Source of the DNA: Herbiconiux sp. VKM Ac-1786
GTDB lineage: Bacteria; Actinomycetota; Actinomycetes; Actinomycetales; Microbacteriaceae
Direction: 5' to 3'
NCBI RefSeq assembly: GCF_015350805.1
Contig: NZ_JADKSG010000002.1
Span: 434,001 to 498,000 of the forward strand
DNA length: 64,000 bases
Below, piece by piece: positions 1 to 7,566 of this stretch; position 1 is the first letter of the stretch, and the number at the start of each line of letters is the position of its first letter. The position numbers were made by a program, and so were the translations under genes. The notes under the pieces were generated by a model. It was not told where the DNA came from. It saw nothing but the letters and a program-made list of their open reading frames with translations, and searched no databases.

Positions 1-1186
1 GCCCCACCAGGTCGAACGGGTCGTCGTCGCCCTCGGCCGGTTCGTCCCGGATGCCCAGCCCCGTGATGCGCCCGGCCAGCAGCCGGGCCACCGGCTCGAG
101 CTGCAGCAGCTCGCCGAGCAGGTGCCGCACCGCCTGCGGGCCGGGCTCGGGGGAGAGCAGCTCGCTCTGCGCCCGCGTGAGCGTCAGCACCTGCTCGGCC
201 ACCGGGCGGCGCTCGGCCTCGTAGCCGTCGAGCAGCCCGGGCGGCGCCCAGCCGGCGACCTCGGCCGCGAGCCGCCAGCCGAGGGCGAAGGCGTCCTGCA
301 GGCCGAGGTTCAGGCCCTGGCCTCCGAGGGGCGGATGCACGTGGGCGGCGTCGCCCGCCAGCAGCACCCGGCCCGCCCGGTAGCGCTCCGCGAGGCGCGT
401 GGCGTCGGTGAAGCGGGTGAGCGAGCGCGTCGCACGAACCCCGAAGTCGGTGCCGGAGTAGGCGCGCAGCTGCGTGCGGAACTCCTCGAGCGTCGGCGGC
501 ACCGTGCGGTCCTCGGCGACCGAGGCGGCGGGCACGACCGCGCGGTGCAGCCCGTCGCCCGCGGGGCCGATGCCGAAGCCGCGATGGAGCACCCGCACCT
601 CGGACGCGATGCGCGCGACCTCCTCGGGCGCGACCGAGCCGTCGAGCTCGATCTCGCCGAGCAGCCACTCGGTCGAGGCCGGCTCGCCCGGGAAGCCGAT
701 CCCCGCGAGCCGCCGCACCGTGCTGCGCCCGCCGTCGCAGCCGACCAGCCAGCGGGCTCGCAGCCGGTCCCCACCCGCGAGCAGCACGAGGACGCCGTCC
801 GCATCCTGTTGGAAGGCTTCGAGCGCGGCGCCGCGGCGCAGTTGGGCGCCCAGCTCGGCCGCCCGCTCGGCGAGCAGCCGGTCGGTCGTGGGCTGCGGGA
901 TGCCCAGCACGTAGTCGTGGTCGGAGTCGAGTTCGACCGTCGCCCCCTCGAGCCCCGCGAGACCGCGGCCCGCGCCGGGGTAGCGCTGCCCGTGCGCCAG
1001 GAACCGGTCGAGCAGCCCGCGCAGCGCCAGCACCTCGACGCTCCGCGCGTGGAGCCCGAGCGAGCGCACCGCCGGGTTCGGCTGCGCCTCCCGCTCGAGC
1101 ACCACCACGTCGACCCCGTGCAGCCGCAGTTCGCTGGCGAGCATGAGACCGGTGGGTCCGCCTCCGCTGATGACGACGTCGTGCAT
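1..1186 (-). CDS. FAD-dependent aromatic monooxygenase (3' end outside window)
   Basis: Reads leftward from ATG 1186 and runs off the left edge without a stop, giving about 395 residues. These enzymes are usually near 500 aa, so roughly the last fifth is missing. The N-terminus is a Rossmann FAD site (GGGPTG at residues 8-13, followed by VVVLE ending the second strand). Near residue 270 is the second FAD motif LLAGDAAHVHPP with GGQGLN just after, typical of PHBH/PheA-like flavoprotein hydroxylases. Such enzymes use NAD(P)H and O2 to hydroxylate aromatic or polyketide substrates; the substrate cannot be told. A purine-rich site (AGGAGGAGGG) precedes the start. It is monocistronic as far as visible. 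Confidence 0.88.
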   Translation of the reverse strand, partial: MHDVVISGGGPTGLMLASELRLHGVDVVVLEREAQPNPAVRSLGLHARSVEVLALRGLLDRFLAHGQRYPGAGRGLAGLEGATVELDSDHDYVLGIPQPTTDRLLAERAAELGAQLRRGAALEAFQQDADGVLVLLAGGDRLRARWLVGCDGGRSTVRRLAGIGFPGEPASTEWLLGEIELDGSVAPEEVARIASEVRVLHRGFGIGPAGDGLHRAVVPAASVAEDRTVPPTLEEFRTQLRAYSGTDFGVRATRSLTRFTDATRLAERYRAGRVLLAGDAAHVHPPLGGQGLNLGLQDAFALGWRLAAEVAGWAPPGLLDGYEAERRPVAEQVLTLTRAQSELLSPEPGPQAVRHLLGELLQLEPVARLLAGRITGLGIRDEPAEGDDDPFDLVG

Positions 1187-1456
1187 CCGACCCTCCTCCT
1201 GCCGCCCCGAGCCCCGGCGCGGGTGCCCGGTGTCGCTCGGGCGGCCCGCCATTGTGCCTGGTCAGGTGGGCCTTGCGGCAAGCCCCGTGCCCTCCGTTAT
1301 CCTGGAGATGCGGGCGGACACGGGGCGGCCCGCCTGTCACGCGGCCGGCTTCAGCACCGGCTAGCTGAGCGCACGACCCGCCCCGCGGTTGCGGACGGGG
1401 CTCGACCGCGGCGCAAGGGGGTTGGCCGACGAGCCCGGTCGTCGCATGCTGGGCCC

Positions 1457-1705
1457 ATGACCGATGACACCCCGTTCCAGAACCCCGCCCACGGCACCGA
1501 CGACGACACGCAGCTCGACGAGATCGAGACGGCGGCGAGCGTCGACGAGGTCGCCGAGGAGGTGCGCGACTCCATCCGCCACGGCGAGGTGGAGGACGAC
1601 GTCTCCGACGTCCTCGAGGAGCGCCTCGAGGAGGCGGGCGTGCACCTGCGCCCCGAGACCATCGACGACATCGCCGACGACATCGAGAACGACGTCTCCC
1701 ACTGA
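1457..1705 (+). CDS. Small acidic hypothetical protein (82 aa)
   Basis: Short ORF starting ATG 1457, very rich in Asp and Glu, with regular spacing of V, I and L that suggests amphipathic helices (SVDEVAEEVRDSI, SDVLEERLEEAGV, IDDIADDIENDV). No signal peptide, membrane segment or metal motif. No clear ribosome site; a CATGCT hexamer 6 nt before the ATG could be the -10 of a leaderless transcript but is weak. It stands alone between the monooxygenase and a convergent regulator. I do not recognise a family. The codon pattern and acidic composition make it more likely a real gene than chance, but this is not certain. Confidence 0.6.
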   Translation: MTDDTPFQNPAHGTDDDTQLDEIETAASVDEVAEEVRDSIRHGEVEDDVSDVLEERLEEAGVHLRPETIDDIADDIENDVSH

Positions 1706-1755
1706 CCCGCCCCGCCCCGCCGCGACCTGCCGGCGCGGCCGCTGACCCCGCCGGG

Positions 1756-2694
1756 TCAGCGGGGGGCGTCGGCGCCGAAGGCGACGCCGAGGGCGAAGAG
1801 GGTCGAGACGCCGTAGTGCTCCATGGCCGCGGCGACGCGGCGGCGGCCCGTGCGGGGGTTGATGCCGAGCCGGCGCGAGGCCGTCTCGAGCGTGACGCCC
1901 TGGCGCATCAGCACCAGGAGGGGCGCCCAGGGCACGTCCGCCGGCTCGGCCGGGGTGGCGCGCTGCCAGAGCAGCTCGAAGTACTGCTCTGCCATCCCCG
2001 CGAGCGCCGCGTTGCGGACACCGAGCACGCTCGTCGGCCGGCCCTCGCCCCACTCGAACGGCAGGGCGAGCTGGTCGCCGTCGACCCAGAACCAGCTGGG
2101 CGGCGAGTCGAGCAGCCGGTACTCCACGCCGACCTTGCGGTAGGCGACCATCCGCTGCTGGGCGAGCGGGTCGTCCCCGGCCCAGGTCGGCATGATCACC
2201 CGCACCCGGTCCTTGCCCGCCATCGCCCGGCCGAAGCGGGCCGCGCGCTCGGGGTCGGGCTGCAGGAAGCGGTCGACCTCGGGCAGCAGGGCGTTCAGCG
2301 TTCCGCTGTCGTGGCGCACCGTCTCGTACCAGAGGTCCTCCGAGGCGTGCCGGCCGTGCCGGGTGGCGACCGGCACGGGGTCGCCCGACGCCTCGCCGAC
2401 GGCCCAGTGGCGCAGCAGGGCGGGCAGCTCCGCGACCACCGACTCCATGTCGGCGAGCGCCGTCTCGGCCCGGCGGCGCAGCTCGGACGACTGCTCGGCC
2501 ACGGTCCCGGCCGCCCACGACGCCGGATTGACGTAGGACAGCTCGGCGCCCCGGCCCCCGAGCAGACCGCGCTCGCGGAAGACCTCGACGCGGGCCCGGG
2601 CCTCGTCGACCGGCAGGTGCGCGAGCGCCGCGACCTCGTCGACCGTCTCGGGTCGTCCGCGCAGGATCACGGCGAACAGCGTCTCGTCGTCCAT
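1756..2694 (-). CDS. TrmB/LuxR-type transcriptional regulator
   Basis: 312 aa. The first 70 residues form a winged-helix like TrmB regulators (DEVAALAHLPVDEARARVEVFRERGLL), the middle resembles the PLD-like effector region of such proteins, and the C-terminus (about 255-300) is a LuxR-type helix-turn-helix (LMRQGVTLETASRRLGINPRTGRRRV). This two-HTH layout is common in actinobacterial orphan regulators of unknown ligand. It is transcribed away from a small wHTH gene at 2929, sharing a 234-bp intergenic region that has two direct copies of TTCCGGA (2793-2799 and 2807-2813). No enzyme gene is coupled to it, so the target is unknown. Confidence 0.78.
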   Translation of the reverse strand: MDDETLFAVILRGRPETVDEVAALAHLPVDEARARVEVFRERGLLGGRGAELSYVNPASWAAGTVAEQSSELRRRAETALADMESVVAELPALLRHWAVGEASGDPVPVATRHGRHASEDLWYETVRHDSGTLNALLPEVDRFLQPDPERAARFGRAMAGKDRVRVIMPTWAGDDPLAQQRMVAYRKVGVEYRLLDSPPSWFWVDGDQLALPFEWGEGRPTSVLGVRNAALAGMAEQYFELLWQRATPAEPADVPWAPLLVLMRQGVTLETASRRLGINPRTGRRRVAAAMEHYGVSTLFALGVAFGADAPR

Positions 2695-2928
2695 GCCGTC
2701 CCTCGTGGCTCCGGTGCCCCCGACGGCACACCGGAGTCGGGTGCCGTGGGCTCATCGTGACCTGCAGCGGCCACCGATGCAAACCGAGCGGGTTCCGGAT
2801 GCCCGTTTCCGGACAGTCGCGGCCCCCGGTCCGCCCCGGCGCGGCCTCGGTCGACACCCCGGCGACCGGTTCCGTTCGCATCGCGACGTGCACCGCCGAC
2901 CCGCTCCGCGCGGTGGGAGGCTCGGACG

Positions 2929-3228
2929 ATGGGAGCTCTACCGGTCTGCGACGTCGAAGTGGTCTACAGCGTGCTGGGCATCGACCCGGCCCGCCCGGAG
3001 CTGCTGCGCACCCTGCTCGCCCTCGGCCCCACCACCGTCGAGGCGGCCGCGGAGGCGGCGGGGCTCAGCGACGGTGAAGCCCTGCAGCGCGACGTCGACG
3101 AGCTGGTGGCCGCCGGCCTCGTGCGCGAGACCTCGGACGCGGGGGAGCGGCTCTTCACCGCCGACGCCGCCGCCATCGAGGCGATGTTCCACTCCCTCTG
3201 GCGCCACATCGACCGCTTCGGCATCTGA
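2929..3228 (+). CDS. Small winged-helix DNA-binding protein
   Basis: 99 aa. Residues about 10-75 fit a winged helix: four short helices (PELLRTLLALGPTTVEAAAEAAGLSD, then a recognition-like helix ending in VAAGLVRET) followed by a short wing. Looks like an ArsR/MarR- or TrmB-type domain with little else. The ribosome site GGGAGG lies about 9 nt before ATG 2929 and fixes the start. Divergent from the TrmB/LuxR-type regulator at 1756-2694. No metal-binding cysteines, so not a classical ArsR sensor. Function inferred only at the level of DNA binding. Confidence 0.72.
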   Translation: MGALPVCDVEVVYSVLGIDPARPELLRTLLALGPTTVEAAAEAAGLSDGEALQRDVDELVAAGLVRETSDAGERLFTADAAAIEAMFHSLWRHIDRFGI

Positions 3229-3275
3229 CCCGGCCACAGCCGCACCGCCACAGCCGCACCGCCACCCGCCGCGGC

Positions 3276-4010
3276 TCAGGCCGCCACGCGGAAGGTGCTT
3301 GCGAAGCGGTCGAGCAGCTCGACCCGGCCGCCCAGCACCTCGACGACGCCTGTTTCGATGGCCCGCCCGGCCGCCAGCTCGCCCGTGATCAGGCGACGGA
3401 TGCCCGTGCCGGCCGAGAAGGCGAGATCGACCGCCCCCACCCCGCCGCCCGCGCCGACCCCGCTCACCCCACCGGCCGCGCCCGCCTCGCCGCCCGCGCC
3501 GACCCCGCCGCCCGCCGCCACCGCCGGATCGCCGCCGGGAGTCACCTCGAGCGCATCCCCGTTGACCCGGATCAGCAGATCAACCGCCCCGAACCGCCCC
3601 GCGTACGAGGTCGTCGGCAGCTCGAGCGCCGTGCGCGGCCGGAACGCGCTCCGCAGATCCATCGTCATCGACTCGGCGGTGATGACCTGCTCGTCGCGCG
3701 CCTCCTCCATCGCCTTGAACCCCCACGCCCCGAGCGCGAGCACCACCGGCTCCAGCTCGCGCCCGTAGGGGGTGAGCTCGTACACGATCACCCGCGACCG
3801 CGGTGCCCGCCGGATGACCCCCGCCGCCTGCAGCTCCTTCAGCCGCGCGGCGAGGATGTTGCTCGGAATGCGGTGCAGCCCCGCCGCCAGCTCCCCGTAG
3901 CGGCGCGGCCCCACCAGCAGGTCGCGCACGATGAGCAGCGCCCACCGCTCACCCACGAGCTCCATGGCCCGCGAGATGCCCGAGTACTGCCCGTAGTCGC
4001 GTGCGGCCAC
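3276..4010 (-). CDS. HxlR-family transcriptional regulator with C-terminal extension
   Basis: I place the start at GTG 4010, eight bases after the VOC gene stop; the stop region supplies a GAGGCGG ribosome site. This gives 244 aa. Residues 10-100 are a typical HxlR winged helix (SRAMELVGERWALLIVRDLL, RRYGELAAGLHRIPSNILAARL). The rest resembles the SCP2-like C-terminal domain of long HxlR proteins but is interrupted near residues 170-200 by a run made almost only of Gly, Ala and Val. It is the second gene of a VOC-HxlR pair, so it probably regulates the VOC gene. An ACTTG/CAAGT inverted repeat upstream of the VOC gene is a possible operator. Confidence 0.85.
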   Translation of the reverse strand: MAARDYGQYSGISRAMELVGERWALLIVRDLLVGPRRYGELAAGLHRIPSNILAARLKELQAAGVIRRAPRSRVIVYELTPYGRELEPVVLALGAWGFKAMEEARDEQVITAESMTMDLRSAFRPRTALELPTTSYAGRFGAVDLLIRVNGDALEVTPGGDPAVAAGGGVGAGGEAGAAGGVSGVGAGGGVGAVDLAFSAGTGIRRLITGELAAGRAIETGVVEVLGGRVELLDRFASTFRVAA

Positions 4011-4017
4011 GACCGCC

Positions 4018-4452
4018 TCAGGCCTGCTGTCCGAGGAACGCCTCGGGCCCCTTCTCGGCCGCCACCGGCTCCATCCACCCGAACTCGAGCAGGTTGCCGT
4101 CGGGGTCGGCGAGCTGACGCTGGTACATGAAGCCGTAGTCCGACGGGGCCTGCGCCTCGGTGCCGCCCGCCGCGAGACCGGCCGTGGTTCGGGCATCCAC
4201 CTCGTCACGGCTGTCGACGAAGATCGCGATCGAGACCGTGGGGCTCACCGAGGGGTCGCCGATGGGCAGCTCGGTGAAGGTCTGGAAGTAGTCGCGGGTG
4301 AGCAGCATGAAGGCGCTGTGCTCTTTCTCGATCACCACGCAGGCGGCGTTGTGGTCGGTGAAGAGCGGATTCACGGTGCCCCCGATCGCGGTGTAGAACG
4401 CCTTGGCGCGCTCGAGGTCGGTGACGGGCAGGTTCACGAAGAAGGAGGTCAT
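4018..4452 (-). CDS. VOC-family (glyoxalase/bleomycin-resistance-like) protein
   Basis: 144 aa from ATG 4452. Opens with the VOC signature FFVNLPVTDLERAKAFYTAIGG and closes with RQLADPDGNLLEFGWM, the second betaalphabeta beta beta module carrying the usual metal-ligand Glu. A longer reading to 4512 adds 20 residues that fit no VOC protein. Transcribed with the HxlR regulator that follows 8 nt later, a common pairing in actinobacteria where the VOC protein may bind or detoxify a small electrophile. The substrate is unknown. Divergent from the PadR gene; the shared 84-bp region holds operators for both sides. Confidence 0.85.
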   Translation of the reverse strand: MTSFFVNLPVTDLERAKAFYTAIGGTVNPLFTDHNAACVVIEKEHSAFMLLTRDYFQTFTELPIGDPSVSPTVSIAIFVDSRDEVDARTTAGLAAGGTEAQAPSDYGFMYQRQLADPDGNLLEFGWMEPVAAEKGPEAFLGQQA

Positions 4453-4461
4453 GCGGACGAT

Positions 4462-4478
4462 ACTTGCAAAAAACAAGT
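4462..4478. promoter_or_regulatory. Inverted repeat ACTTG-N7-CAAGT before the VOC-HxlR pair
   Basis: Plus strand reads ACTTG CAAAAAA CAAGT, a 5-bp palindrome ten bases upstream of the VOC start codon and overlapping the position where its -10 box would be (AAGTAT on the minus strand, 7 nt before the ATG). On the minus strand TTGACC lies 17 nt further up. HxlR proteins bind short inverted repeats of this size, so autoregulation by the linked HxlR is plausible but not shown. Confidence 0.5.
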
Positions 4479-4508
4479 GCGCGGTCAACAGCGGATTCCA
4501 AGCTGACA

Positions 4509-4540
4509 TCATGCATCACCGCATATAATGTGATGCATGA
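4509..4540. promoter_or_regulatory. Perfect 11-bp inverted repeat covering the padR -10 box and start codon
   Basis: Arms TCATGCATCAC (4509-4519) and GTGATGCATGA (4530-4540) are exact reverse complements separated by 10 nt. The spacer holds a consensus TATAAT (4524-4529). The right arm contains the padR ATG (4537). With a start point about 7 nt after the -10, transcription would begin at or beside the A of the ATG, so the message would be leaderless. A bound PadR dimer would cover both the polymerase site and the initiation codon, the expected architecture for tight autorepression. Confidence 0.75.
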
Positions 4541-4881
4541 CAAGTGATGTGGGAGCCCAGCTGAGGAAAGGGGTCGTCGAGTACTGCGTGCTCGGCCTCC
4601 TGCAGCAGGCGCCCGCGTACGGCTGGGAGATCTCCGAGCGGCTCACCGCACTCGGCCTGATCGGCAGCATCGGCACGCTGTACCCGCTGCTCGCCCGCCT
4701 CCGCGCGCAGGACCTCATCGTCAGCCACGCCGACTCGCCCGATTCCGCACGGCCCCGCAAGTACTACACGCTCACTGCGGCCGGCGAGGCCCAGCTCGAC
4801 GTCTTCCGCGGCCAGTGGCAGCCCTTCGCGGCCGCCGTCGACGCGGTGATCTCTCCCGAACGACCCCCGAACGAAGGATGA
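4537..4881 (+). CDS. PadR-family transcriptional regulator
   Basis: 114 aa, the usual size for PadR-s1 proteins. Winged helix at residues 10-85: KGVVEYCVLGLLQQAPAYGWE, then GTLYPLLARLRAQDLI and the wing RPRKYYTLTAAGEA; a short C-terminal helix serves for dimerisation. The start at 4537 is fixed by homology (LRKGVVE near the N-terminus); there is no ribosome site because the promoter lies directly against the ATG. The next gene encodes a HAAS-domain membrane protein, a pairing known for PadR regulators in Gram-positives. Probably autorepressed through the palindrome at 4509-4540. Confidence 0.92.
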   Translation: MTSDVGAQLRKGVVEYCVLGLLQQAPAYGWEISERLTALGLIGSIGTLYPLLARLRAQDLIVSHADSPDSARPRKYYTLTAAGEAQLDVFRGQWQPFAAAVDAVISPERPPNEG

Positions 4882-4883
4882 CC

Positions 4884-5432
4884 ATGATGAGCACCACCGA
4901 GCCCCTGAGCGGTGCTGCACGCCGCTACCTCCGCGAGCTGGAGACCGCGCTGGCCACCGCGCCCGTGCCGCTCCGCGCCGAGATCGTCGGCGACATCCGG
5001 AGCGAGCTGAGCGGCCTCGACGAGGCGCAGAGCGGCGAACGCATCGCCGCCCTCGGCGACCCCCGCGCGATCGCCGCCGACGCCCTGGCCGAGAACCGCA
5101 CCGCGCCCGAGCTGCTGCCGGTCTCGAAGACCTACCCGACCCTGACCGCGGTCGTGCTGACGGCCGGCTGGTACCTCGTGCCCGTCATCGGCTGGGTCGC
5201 GGGCCTCGTGATGATCGGCATCGGCGACCGCTGGTCGGTCGCGACGCGCCGGAACGCCATCCTCGCCTCGGTCGGCGGCGCGGTGCTGGCCGTGCTGCTG
5301 TTCCTCGGCCTTCGGCTGACCGACGTGGGGCTGCTCGGCCTCATCCTGTTCGCCGTGCTCCCGCTGCTCGTGAACGTGTTCGTCGGCTCCGCGCTGCGCA
5401 GCCACTGGGGCGAGGTCGCGCGCCGGCCGTGA
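4884..5432 (+). CDS. HAAS-domain membrane protein (PadR partner)
   Basis: About 182 aa. The N-terminal 75 residues match the HAAS (DUF1700-like) fold seen after PadR genes: RRYLRELETALATAPVPLRAEIVGDIRSEL and GDPRAIAADAL. The C-terminal half has three hydrophobic spans (VVLTAGWYLVPVIGWVAGLVMIGI, ILASVGGAVLAVLLFLGL, LLGLILFAVLPLLVNVFVG). ATG 4878 overlaps the padR stop (ATGA), but GAAGGA at 4873-4878 is best spaced for ATG 4884 or 4887. HAAS proteins are thought to tie PadR control to a membrane signal; this is inference. The last 12 nt form the first copy of a 28-bp tandem repeat. Confidence 0.85.
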   Translation: MMSTTEPLSGAARRYLRELETALATAPVPLRAEIVGDIRSELSGLDEAQSGERIAALGDPRAIAADALAENRTAPELLPVSKTYPTLTAVVLTAGWYLVPVIGWVAGLVMIGIGDRWSVATRRNAILASVGGAVLAVLLFLGLRLTDVGLLGLILFAVLPLLVNVFVGSALRSHWGEVARRP

Positions 5433-5490
5433 CGCGAAGACGGTGACGCGCCGGCCGTGACGCGAAGACGGTGACGCGCCGGCCGTGACC
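5421..5490. repeat. 28-bp tandem repeat, 2.5 copies, starting inside the HAAS gene
   Basis: The unit begins GCGCCGGCCGTGACGCGAAG and is exact at 5421-5448 and 5449-5476, with a 14-nt third copy at 5477-5490. The first copy includes the HAAS stop codon, so the duplications lie in the 3' untranslated region. Each unit carries the palindrome GCCGGC. Looks like replication slippage; no spacer structure to suggest CRISPR. The rest of the gap to 5562 holds nothing I recognise. Confidence 0.9.
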
Positions 5491-5561
5491 CGGAGGCCGG
5501 TGCGCGGAGGCCGTGCGGGGCCGCGCGGAATGCGCATCCGCTCGTCGCTGTTGCACACCCC

Positions 5562-6599
5562 GTGACCGCAACGAACCGCAAGAACATCGGCTTCCTCTCC
5601 TTCGGGCACTGGACGCCGTCACCCCAGTCGAAGACGCGCAGCGCCGCCGACGTGCTGCTGCAGTCGATCGACCTGGCCGTGGCGGCCGAGGAGCTGGGGG
5701 CCGACGGCGCCTACTTCCGGGTGCACCACTTCGCGCGCCAGCTCGCCTCGCCCTTCCCGCTGCTCGCCGCCGTCGGCGCCCGCACCTCGAGAATCGAGAT
5801 CGGCACGGGCGTGATCGACATGCGCTACGAGAACCCCTTCTACATGGCGGAGGACGCGGGTTCGGCCGACCTCATCTCGGGCGGCAGGCTGCAGCTCGGC
5901 ATCAGCCGCGGATCACCCGAGCAGGTCATCAAGGGCTACCGCTACTTCGGCTACCGCCCCGGTGACGGTCAGGACGACGCCGACCTCGCCCGCGAGCACA
6001 CCCGGGTCTTCCTCGAGGTGCTGAAGGGCGAGGGCTTCGCCGAGCCGAACCCGCGCCCGATGTTCCCGAACCCGCCCGGGCTGCTGCGCCTCGAGCCGCA
6101 CTCCGAGGGCCTCCGCGAGCGCATCTGGTGGGGCGCCGCCTCGAACGCGACCGCGCGCTGGGCGGCCGAGCTCGGCATGAACCTGCAGTCCTCGACCCTC
6201 AAGGTCGACGAGACGGGTCAGCCGTTCCACGTGCAGCAGGCCGAGCAGATCCGCGAGTTCCGGGCGGCGTGGGCGGATGCGGGCCACGACTTCAAGCCCC
6301 GCGTCTCGGTCAGCCGCAGCATCTTCGCGATCACGAACGACCTCGACCGCGCCTACTTCGGCGGCGGCGGCGACAGCGAGGACCAGATCGGCAACATCGA
6401 CGCGAGCATGCGCGCGATCTTCGGCCGCAGCTACGCCGCGGAGCCCGAGCGCCTCGTCGAGCAGCTCGCGAAGGACGAGGCCATCGCGGAGGCCGACACC
6501 CTCCTGCTCACGGTGCCGAACCAGCTCGGGGTCGAGTACAACGCCCACGTCATCGACGCCATCCTCACGGAGGTCGCCCCCGCACTCGGCTGGCGGTGA
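5562..6599 (+). CDS. LLM-class flavin-dependent oxidoreductase
   Basis: 345 aa, TIM-barrel of the bacterial luciferase-like family: starts NIGFLSFGHW, has ELGADGAYFRVHHFA, the turn TSRIEIGTGVIDMRYENPFYMAEDAGSAD and GGRLQLGISRGSPEQV, all in family order. These enzymes oxidise small organic substrates with FMNH2 (or F420) and O2. The substrate is not evident. The only start that keeps the first beta strand is GTG 5562; it has no ribosome site and no convincing -10. Convergent with the SDR gene 20 nt downstream, so it is monocistronic. Confidence 0.9.
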   Translation: MTATNRKNIGFLSFGHWTPSPQSKTRSAADVLLQSIDLAVAAEELGADGAYFRVHHFARQLASPFPLLAAVGARTSRIEIGTGVIDMRYENPFYMAEDAGSADLISGGRLQLGISRGSPEQVIKGYRYFGYRPGDGQDDADLAREHTRVFLEVLKGEGFAEPNPRPMFPNPPGLLRLEPHSEGLRERIWWGAASNATARWAAELGMNLQSSTLKVDETGQPFHVQQAEQIREFRAAWADAGHDFKPRVSVSRSIFAITNDLDRAYFGGGGDSEDQIGNIDASMRAIFGRSYAAEPERLVEQLAKDEAIAEADTLLLTVPNQLGVEYNAHVIDAILTEVAPALGWR

Positions 6600-6618
6600 C
6601 GGCCGGGCGCCGGGCGCC

Positions 6619-7380
6619 CTACTTCGCGGCGGTGTAGCCGCCGTCGGCGAGGATGGTCTGCGCGGTGATCGCGCGCGACTCGGGCGAGGACAGGAAGAGC
6701 ACGACCTCGGCGATGTCCGCCGGCTCCATCAGCCGGCGCTGCGGGGTCTGTGCGATCCAGGCGTCCATCGTCTCGGGATCGGCCGAGCCGACGTCCTTCA
6801 GCAGTTCGGTGTTGGTGTAGCCCGGCGCGACGGCGTTCACGCGCACGCCGTGGGGCGCCCACTCGACCGCGAGGGTGCGGGTGAGCGCCGCGATCGCCGC
6901 CTTGGTCGCGTCGTAGCCGACGTGCACCTCGGGCCGCGTCGCCGAGAAGGCGGCGATCGACGAGATGTTGACGATCGTGCCCTCGGTCTCGATGAGCGCC
7001 GGGGCGAACCCGCGGCAGACGAAGAAGGTGCCGGAGAGGTTCAGGTCGAGCACCTTGGTCCAGGCCTCGTCGGAGTGCTCGATGCTCGGGCCGCTCAGCG
7101 ACATCCCGGCGCAGTTGACGACGTGGTCGATCCGCGAGAACCGGTCGACGGATGCCCGTACCAGCTCTCCGACGGAGGCGGAGTCGGTGACGTCCGCCGC
7201 GATGCCGAGCGTCTCGGCCCCGGTCTCCTCGGCGATCTCCCGCGCCGTCCGCTCGGCCGCCTCGGGCCGGATGTCGGCGACCACCACCGAGACGCCGCGC
7301 CGGGCGAACGCGACGGCGATGGCCCGCCCGATCCCGCCGGCGGCGCCGGTGACGACGGCAGTGCGTGTGGCTTCAGTCAT
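6619..7380 (-). CDS. SDR-family oxidoreductase
   Basis: 253 aa classical short-chain dehydrogenase. NAD(P) site TGAAGGIG at residues 11-18, acidic D37 at the end of the second strand suggesting NAD preference, NCAG at 89-92 (variant of NNAG), catalytic Ser near 140-141, Y156 and K160 in YDATK. The C-terminus DGGYTAAK is usual for the family. Start ATG 7380 follows the good ribosome site GGAGGA. Divergent from the sugar importer mmsA, so it might act on an imported sugar or polyol, but that is only context. Confidence 0.92.
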   Translation of the reverse strand: MTEATRTAVVTGAAGGIGRAIAVAFARRGVSVVVADIRPEAAERTAREIAEETGAETLGIAADVTDSASVGELVRASVDRFSRIDHVVNCAGMSLSGPSIEHSDEAWTKVLDLNLSGTFFVCRGFAPALIETEGTIVNISSIAAFSATRPEVHVGYDATKAAIAALTRTLAVEWAPHGVRVNAVAPGYTNTELLKDVGSADPETMDAWIAQTPQRRLMEPADIAEVVLFLSSPESRAITAQTILADGGYTAAK

Positions 7381-7471
7381 GTGATCCTCCTCGACCGGTG
7401 AGCGGTAGACGGATGCCCGACGACACCGTCCCTCCCTCCAGCATGTCATAGGTCGTCAAGTGTGGATGAAC

Positions 7472-7488
7472 AACTGGCACCCGGTTGA
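7472..7488. promoter_or_regulatory. 17-bp near-palindrome upstream of the sugar importer
   Basis: CAACTGGCACCCGGTTG is symmetrical about A7480, with seven of eight pairs fitting if one T-G pair is allowed. Its right end overlaps TTGACT (7486-7491), a good -35 for the mmsA promoter; no strong -10 follows. The position suits a LacI- or ROK-type sugar-responsive repressor. No regulator gene is linked to the operon in this window. Confidence 0.45.
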
Positions 7489-7566
7489 CTTTAACGAGGT
7501 CATTGTGTTCAGTGGAGCTGTTCGTGTTCATCATTACGGGACATTCTCCCGGGGGAAGCGGTGGCA

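Noticed and set aside
1272-1282. CTTGCGGCAAG palindrome upstream of the monooxygenase
   Set aside because: Only 5-bp arms in very GC-rich DNA and no linked regulator; could be chance.
1308-1364. 18-codon frame after TATCCT, looking like a leader peptide
   Set aside because: No ribosome-site spacing, no attenuator structure and no amino acid bias; the distance to the next gene is too long to support a role.
5421-5490. Possible CRISPR array
   Set aside because: Units abut directly without spacers and there are no cas genes.
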